Assembly: GCA_022561955.1 (NCBI GenBank)
Contig: JADFQF010000041.1
Span: 1 to 8,694 of the forward strand
Reading direction: 5' to 3'
Source: Chloroflexota bacterium
GTDB taxonomy: Bacteria > Chloroflexota > Dehalococcoidia > SAR202 > UBA11138
Length of the DNA stretch: 8,694 nt
Below are positions 5,574-8,694 of this stretch, one piece after another. Positions within the stretch are counted from its first letter, which is position 1; the number at the start of each line of letters is the position of its first letter. A model generated the notes under the pieces. The model had not been told where the DNA came from, did no database searches, and worked only from the letters and a program-made list of their open reading frames with translations. The position numbers were made by a program, and so were the translations under genes.

Positions 5574-7025
5574 ATGGGAGCAAGTAGGTTGTCAATCGTT
5601 TCAGGCAGGGTCATCGACGAACAAAATGGCGAGTTGATTGAGGCAAGAGTCCAGGTGCTGGCTTCTTCGGGACAGTTCGTTCATCCGAAGGACGCGATAT
5701 TGAAGGTGGGACCAGGCTCACCCTTCTTCTACTCCAACGGGACCTTCGAGGTAGACGTAGTGCGAGGGCCGACCCGGATAATTGTCGAGCGAGGCACCGA
5801 GTACGTTCCGGCCCAGATCGACGTCGAGGCCCCAAAGAGGGGAACATTGACGACGGAAGTCGTTATGCGGCGATGGTCCGACCTTGCTCAGCGTGGGTGG
5901 CACCCCGGCAACACACATATACACTACGATGAAAAGGAGTCCCGTCCCGACGAGCGGCTACGGCTTGACCCCCGAATAGAGGACCTGCGAATGACGGCGG
6001 TGAGCATCTTGAAAAGGGGGGACCTGGAATACGCAACCAACAAGTACCCCGTCGGAATGCTCAACGACTTCTCGTCGGCGCACCATTACGTTCAATGCGG
6101 GGAGGAGAGCCGGCACAATCGGGAGCCTTGGACGATCGGGTACGGCCACATCATGCTGCTCAACCTACGCAACGCGGTGGACCCTTTGAGCCGAGGCGTT
6201 CTGGTGGACCCCTTCGAGCCGGACTATCCCCCGCTCTCGTTCGCCTGCGACGACGCGAGGCGCCAGGGCGGAATCGTGATCTGGTGCCACAACGGCCAGG
6301 GCATGGAGGCCCCCGTGGCCGCCGCACTTGGTAAGCTCGACGCCTTCAACCTGTTCGACCCCAACTGGAACGACGCCGAGTACGACATCTACTACAAGAT
6401 GCTCAACGCGGGATTGAGGCTGCCCGCATCCACCGGGTCCGACTGGTATATAAGCTCCGCGAACCGCGTCTACGCCCACTCCGGCGTGGACTTCGATTAC
6501 GAGTCCTGGCTCCAGGCCCTGAAAGAGGGCCGCACGTTCATAACCAACGGTCCGGCGCTACATCTCACGGTCCAGGGGCAGGAGCCGGGGTCTTCACTGG
6601 AGGCAAGCGTGGACGAAGAGCTCGCCGCCCTCGTGAGCTGGCAGTCCCACTACGCGGTGCACCGCGTCGAGCTCCTGTTCAACGGGAACGTAGTCGCGAG
6701 CCGGAGCTTCGAACAGGGATCACATGAGGGCACGATGGAGTCGGACGTACCGGCGACGGCCGACGGTTGGCTGGCCGCAAGGCTATTCAGCGATACCAGG
6801 GACAGCTTCGCACAGCCTATATTCGCCCACACGAGCCCGATTTACGTAACCGTCGGCAGGGCCGGAGAAGAGAAGATTGCCGCCGCAAAATGGCTGGACC
6901 AGTCCATCGAACGCTCGCTGGAGTGGGTGAACAAGAAGGGCCGGTTCTACAATGACTCTCAGCGCGCGGAAGTAGTCGATCTGTTTCGGGAGGGCCGGCA
7001 GGTCTTCAGGGCCATTGCCGGATGA
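5574..7025 (+). CDS. CehA/McbA-type PHP-domain metallohydrolase with N-terminal beta-sandwich domain
   Basis: About 483 residues, cytosolic (no signal peptide). Residues 7-100 form a carboxypeptidase-regulatory-like beta domain (SIVSGRVIDEQNGELIEARVQV through TLTTEVVMRRW). The PHP metal-binding region begins at WHPGNTHIHYDEK with H115 and H117, and continues with H192 (GYGHIMLL), H239 (IWCHNGQG) and D290 (STGSDWY). GRTFITNGPAL (319-329) is the usual end of the PHP domain before a C-terminal beta region (about 330-430). CehA and McbA are carbaryl hydrolases, but most relatives have unknown substrates, so only metal-dependent ester, amide or phosphoester hydrolysis is safe to infer. Start choice is uncertain: the ATG at 5574 has a weak GGA upstream, whereas a TTG at 5589 has GGGAG eight bases ahead and would begin exactly at the conserved LSIVSGRV. 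The frame is open to 5469 without homology. It appears to be a single-gene unit. Confidence 0.85.
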   Translation: MGASRLSIVSGRVIDEQNGELIEARVQVLASSGQFVHPKDAILKVGPGSPFFYSNGTFEVDVVRGPTRIIVERGTEYVPAQIDVEAPKRGTLTTEVVMRRWSDLAQRGWHPGNTHIHYDEKESRPDERLRLDPRIEDLRMTAVSILKRGDLEYATNKYPVGMLNDFSSAHHYVQCGEESRHNREPWTIGYGHIMLLNLRNAVDPLSRGVLVDPFEPDYPPLSFACDDARRQGGIVIWCHNGQGMEAPVAAALGKLDAFNLFDPNWNDAEYDIYYKMLNAGLRLPASTGSDWYISSANRVYAHSGVDFDYESWLQALKEGRTFITNGPALHLTVQGQEPGSSLEASVDEELAALVSWQSHYAVHRVELLFNGNVVASRSFEQGSHEGTMESDVPATADGWLAARLFSDTRDSFAQPIFAHTSPIYVTVGRAGEEKIAAAKWLDQSIERSLEWVNKKGRFYNDSQRAEVVDLFREGRQVFRAIAG

Positions 7026-7042
7026 GGGCTCCGGTCTATTTT
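7017..7042 (+). terminator. Possible weak intrinsic terminator spanning the metallohydrolase stop codon
   Basis: GCCGGA (7017-7022) pairs with TCCGGT (7030-7035), one pair being G-T, around a 7-base loop that contains the TGA stop. The sequence CTATTTT follows. The stem is short and the T-run interrupted, so efficiency is doubtful, and ribosomes at the stop would disrupt it. Confidence 0.35.
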
Positions 7043-7251
7043 CCGAAACACCCACGCCGGGCACTGGCATTGGGCGCAGTAGAGCCACTTCAATTCATAA
7101 CTTGCGATTATCATTTCATCAACGCCCGATTATGGATGGGTAAAATCTCTCGAAAATCGAACTCCTATCAACCTTCTACTTCAGTCTAACATGCGGTATA
7201 TGAGCTTTGTTTCACTTTCCTCCCAGCTGTCCAAATAAGGTCAGTGGAGAT

Positions 7252-7264
7252 CCGAGGTCCTCGG
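7252..7264. repeat. 13-bp perfect odd palindrome in a 287-base gap
   Basis: CCGAGG-T-CCTCGG lies 48 bases upstream of the small orphan gene, in an otherwise featureless, AT-richer gap (7026-7312) where I see no convincing promoter. It could be an operator half-turn dyad or a chance GC palindrome. Confidence 0.3.
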
Positions 7265-7312
7265 GGGGCCTACTCTATCGCATGTTGGGGGACACGGCAG
7301 GAGGGAAAAAGA

Positions 7313-7621
7313 ATGGAGCAATTCCACGTACCGGCAAAGCTAATTGCCAACGATATCGACAAGTTTACGGCATCATACCCCAGCCCCGGTGGGAAACCCT
7401 GGAACAGTCGCGTGCTCGAAGGGGCCAGGAAAGAGAGCTACGTCGTGAGGGCATGGGACAGCGTTGCACACGGCAATCACCTGTGTTGGTTGAGGTTCAG
7501 CGTCCGGGAGTCGGACGACACGTCAGTAATGGACGTGACCATCTGCTCTGAAGAGCACGGCTCGAAGACCGTTAAAGAGCACATAGTGAACTCCCTTTGG
7601 GCGACCTACGGAAGCAACTAG
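7313..7621 (+). CDS. Small hypothetical protein, 102 residues
   Basis: I do not recognise the family. The ATG at 7313 is preceded by a near-ideal AGGAGGG (7299-7305) seven bases upstream, almost the same ribosome-binding context as arsM in this window (GGAGGGAAAAAG). This is the main evidence that it is a real gene and decides the start over an in-frame ATG at 7244. The protein is soluble, with no signal or membrane segment. It begins MEQFHVPAKLIANDIDKF, has a central SYVVRAWDSVAHGNHLCWLRFSVRE strand-rich section (42-66) and two cysteines (58, 78), and ends KEHIVNSLWATYGSN. The alternation of short hydrophobic strands with polar turns suggests a small alpha/beta fold. It is followed by two hairpins and is probably transcribed on its own. 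No function is proposed. Confidence 0.7.
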   Translation: MEQFHVPAKLIANDIDKFTASYPSPGGKPWNSRVLEGARKESYVVRAWDSVAHGNHLCWLRFSVRESDDTSVMDVTICSEEHGSKTVKEHIVNSLWATYGSN

Positions 7622-7679
7622 CCCGGCCCGGCTGAGAAGTCCTCGACCGAGTCGTTCAAAATCCACCGCACCGATTCTA

Positions 7680-7723
7680 GGGCCCGATGACACGTATGGT
7701 TGATCGCCTGCCTCATCGGGCTC
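7680..7723 (+). repeat. 11-bp stem-loop downstream of the small orphan gene
   Basis: GGGCCCGATGA (7680-7690) pairs with TCATCGGGCTC (7713-7723) over 11 positions with one G-T, closing a 22-base loop. No T-run follows. It sits 34 bases before the terminator stem at 7757, whose outer loop is also 22 bases. It may be a 3'-UTR element or part of a small structured transcript. Confidence 0.5.
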
Positions 7724-7756
7724 GGGTCGCGGAGCCCAAAAACTCATCGCACGGCC

Positions 7757-7804
7757 AGGCCATGATTCGGCGGCAAGATCGCCCGGGTCATGGCCTTTTT
7801 CTTT
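7757..7804 (+). terminator. Rho-independent terminator
   Basis: AGGCCATGA (7757-7765) and TCATGGCCT (7788-7796) are exact complements, followed at once by TTTTCTTT (7797-7804). Within the 22-base loop GGCG and CGCC can pair, extending the hairpin. The T-run is on the plus side only, so it stops rightward transcription from the small orphan gene, 136 bases downstream of that gene's stop. It also insulates the PadR-arsM unit. The rest of the 382-base gap (7622-8003) holds the hairpin at 7680, a TACCATGGTA palindrome (7835-7844), and the PadR promoter. Confidence 0.8.
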
Positions 7805-7944
7805 GATTCTCTCCCAGTGGCGCCCTTGGACGCATACCATGGTACGGGCGGCACGTCGGCGTCGCGGCCACAAGCAGGCACACGAGACGTATCCGGCCCG
7901 ATGGGGCGCCGCAAGTCCATCCTTCGAAGAGAACGGTCCGACCC

Positions 7945-7973
7945 TTGACATTGCATACCTATCTGTCTAATAT
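7945..7973 (+). promoter_or_regulatory. Strong sigma-70 promoter for the PadR-arsM unit
   Basis: TTGACA (7945-7950) matches the -35 consensus exactly. A 17-base spacer leads to TAATAT (7968-7973) as -10. Transcription would start near 7980, leaving a leader of roughly 24 bases before the PadR start at 8004. A repeat arm (7954-7963) fills the spacer, so a bound repressor would exclude polymerase. Confidence 0.85.
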
Positions 7974-8006
7974 ATATCCAACCAATACATACGAAGGATA
8001 GGTATG
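7954..8006. promoter_or_regulatory. Candidate PadR autoregulatory operator (split 10-bp inverted repeat)
   Basis: CATACCTATC (7954-7963) and GATAGGTATG (7997-8006) are perfect reverse complements with centres 43 bp apart, about four helical turns. The left arm lies between -35 and -10; the right arm runs from the Shine-Dalgarno into the ATG at 8004. A closer dyad, CATAC-N9-GTATG (7988-8006), shares the right arm and has a size more like known PadR sites. A further CATACC occurs at 7833-7838. Since transcription begins after the left arm, this is a DNA site and not an RNA hairpin. Binding by the PadR encoded just downstream is inferred. Confidence 0.7.
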
Positions 8007-8402
8007 GTACTCACAGAGCGCCCCGAGATGGTCACCGAGGAGTATTGGGAGAGCCTCATCAAGAAGAGCGTCTCCCGCTACTTCCTGCTGGATATGCTGT
8101 CCAAGAGGCCCATGCACGGCTACGACATAGCCAATAACATAGAGTCGTGCTGCGAGGGATGGAGCCGCCCAACGGACGGCATGATCTACCCCACGATCAA
8201 AGAGCTGGTCAGAGCGGGCTACATCGAGTGCGTTCCGGAGACCATAGACGGGCGGGAGCGAAAGGTCTGCCACCTTACCTCCAAGGGCAAGGAGGCGCAT
8301 CGAACGGCGGCCCAGGTATGGGCTAACGTGCTTCCCTACCTTCAACAGTCCGTGGCCGAGGCAGGCGCAAGCCCGCCGGGGTCCGGCGCGTGCTGCACCT
8401 AG
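8004..8402 (+). CDS. PadR-family transcriptional regulator, candidate arsenic-responsive
   Basis: A 132-residue winged-helix repressor of the PadR family. The DNA-binding domain runs from about 22 to 95: YFLLDMLSKRPMHGYDIANNIE (helices 1-2), TDGMIYPTIKELVRAGYIE (recognition helix and start of wing), and GRERKVCHLTSKGKEA (wing and next helix). The remainder (about 96-132) is a short helix plus a tail, so it belongs with the short PadR type. It carries six cysteines: a vicinal pair C49-C50 between helix 2 and the recognition helix, where ordinary PadRs have none that I recall, C76, C89, and a second vicinal pair C130-C131 at the extreme C-terminus. With arsM next, these suggest direct As(III) or other thiophilic-metal binding. 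A GAAGG at 7993-7997 serves as ribosome-binding site. The gene lies behind a strong promoter covered by a dyad, implying autorepression. Family call is firm; the inducer is inferred. Confidence 0.92.
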   Translation: MVLTERPEMVTEEYWESLIKKSVSRYFLLDMLSKRPMHGYDIANNIESCCEGWSRPTDGMIYPTIKELVRAGYIECVPETIDGRERKVCHLTSKGKEAHRTAAQVWANVLPYLQQSVAEAGASPPGSGACCT

Positions 8403-8484
8403 CTCGGAGCGGTGTGCAGACAGAGATGACTTAGAGACATCGAAATCGATTTAGCTCCAAATCAATATCGACGGAGGGAAAAAG
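8403..8484 (+). other. Gap between the PadR gene and arsM
   Basis: This 82-base gap holds a 10-bp palindrome AAATCGATTT (8443-8452) and an imperfect stem ATCGATTT/AAATCAAT (8445-8466), then GGAGGG (8473-8478) as arsM ribosome-binding site. There is no T-run terminator, no clear promoter and no copy of the CATACC arm, so arsM is most simply read from the PadR promoter. Confidence 0.45.
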
Positions 8485-8694
8485 ATGGCCGAACGAACTG
8501 ACGATTCCATAAGGGAGATCGTACGGGAGCGCTACGCCGACGTCGCTCGAAACGCGAGCTCTTGCTGCGGCGACGACGGTGAGTGCGGGGCCGCCACGGA
8601 CCTCTACAGCCTTCAGGAGATCGATGGTCTCCCGGACGAGGCGGTAATGGCGTCCGCCGGCTGTGGAAACCCCACGGCCATATGCCAGCTCCTG
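8485..8694 (+). CDS. arsM: Arsenite S-adenosylmethionine methyltransferase ArsM, N-terminal 70 residues (cut by window end)
   Basis: ArsM methylates trivalent arsenite using S-adenosylmethionine, giving methylated and volatile arsenicals; it acts in the cytosol. The 70 visible residues start MAERTDDSIREIVRERYADVA, the usual (I)RExVRERYAxxA helix of ArsM. A cysteine-rich stretch follows (NASSCCGDDGEC; C27, C28, C34), then YSLQEIDGLPDEAVMASAGCGNPTA (41-65). C60 in AGCGNP corresponds to a conserved arsenic-binding cysteine, and GCGNP is the hallmark just before the SAM-binding glycine loop, which would begin right after the window end. The C-terminal cysteines are not visible. The start at 8485 follows a strong GGAGGG (8473-8478) six bases upstream. 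It is the second gene of a PadR-arsM unit. Truncation is only by the window edge. Confidence 0.92.
   Translation, partial: MAERTDDSIREIVRERYADVARNASSCCGDDGECGAATDLYSLQEIDGLPDEAVMASAGCGNPTAICQLL

Noticed and set aside
7653..7670. GTTCAAAATCC, resembling a tRNA T-arm
   Set aside because: The flanking bases do not pair as a T-stem and no anticodon arm or acceptor stem can be drawn.
7523..7951. Minus-strand open frame of 142 codons covering the gap before the PadR gene
   Set aside because: It overlaps the end of the small orphan gene and the terminator, has no ribosome-binding site I can see, and the product is Arg/Gly/Pro-rich without domain features.
8445..8466. Imperfect stem and AT-rich stretch before arsM as a separate arsM promoter or attenuator
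   Set aside because: One mismatch in a short stem, no T-run, and no -35/-10 pair with acceptable spacing; read-through from the PadR promoter is simpler.
1..8694. CRISPR array, insertion sequence, attachment site or transposase
   Set aside because: No regularly spaced repeats, no terminal inverted repeats with target duplications, and no mobile-element protein were found by eye.

Overview
The window carries eight protein-coding genes (the last one cut by the window end) plus several inverted repeats, one strong promoter and at least one convincing intrinsic terminator. It looks like bacterial chromosome from an uncultured, GC-rich organism. Two compositions meet in it. The left part (about 1-3353: cytochrome c, periplasmic solute-binding protein, DUF1445 protein) has very high third-position GC and Gram-negative export signals without a lipobox, and reads like Pseudomonadota, perhaps Alphaproteobacteria. 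The right part (about 3395-8694) has more mixed codon use and a gene set (SigB/SigF-like sigma factor, CehA/McbA-type metallohydrolase, PadR regulator plus ArsM) that I associate with Chloroflexota-like genomes. The taxonomic reading is an inference from style, not from a search.

Layout: (1) minus-strand class I cytochrome c with a histidine-rich tail (95-622). (2) A divergent 287-base gap with small hairpins. (3) Family 5 ABC transporter solute-binding protein (910-2499), a 15-bp intergenic hairpin, then a DUF1445 / D-glutamate cyclase N-domain protein (2565-3353). (4) A four-unit TCAGCNN heptad repeat leading into the Shine-Dalgarno of a DUF4392 / D-glutamate cyclase C-domain protein (3395-4252). 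(5) A convergent sigma factor (minus, 4263-5117). (6) A 456-base gap with inverted repeats. (7) A PHP-type metallohydrolase (5574-7025). (8) A small orphan gene of 102 codons (7313-7621) followed by two hairpins, the second a good terminator. (9) A PadR regulator with a near-consensus promoter and a 10-bp dyad over its promoter and start codon (8004-8402). (10) The N-terminus of arsenite methyltransferase ArsM (8485 to window end).

How the genes fit together: the DUF1445 and DUF4392 genes are the two halves of mammalian D-glutamate cyclase (DGLUCY, D-glutamate to 5-oxo-D-proline), here as two adjacent genes. The upstream peptide-type binding protein could supply substrate, but its permease and ATPase are not in the window. 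The PadR-ArsM pair looks like an arsenic-response unit. The PadR has two vicinal cysteine pairs, one inside its winged-helix domain and one at its extreme C-terminus, which makes it a candidate thiol-based As(III) sensor using a fold other than ArsR. That pair and its operator are the best candidate for something undescribed. The composition break between the two cyclase halves, at the heptad repeat, is the second.
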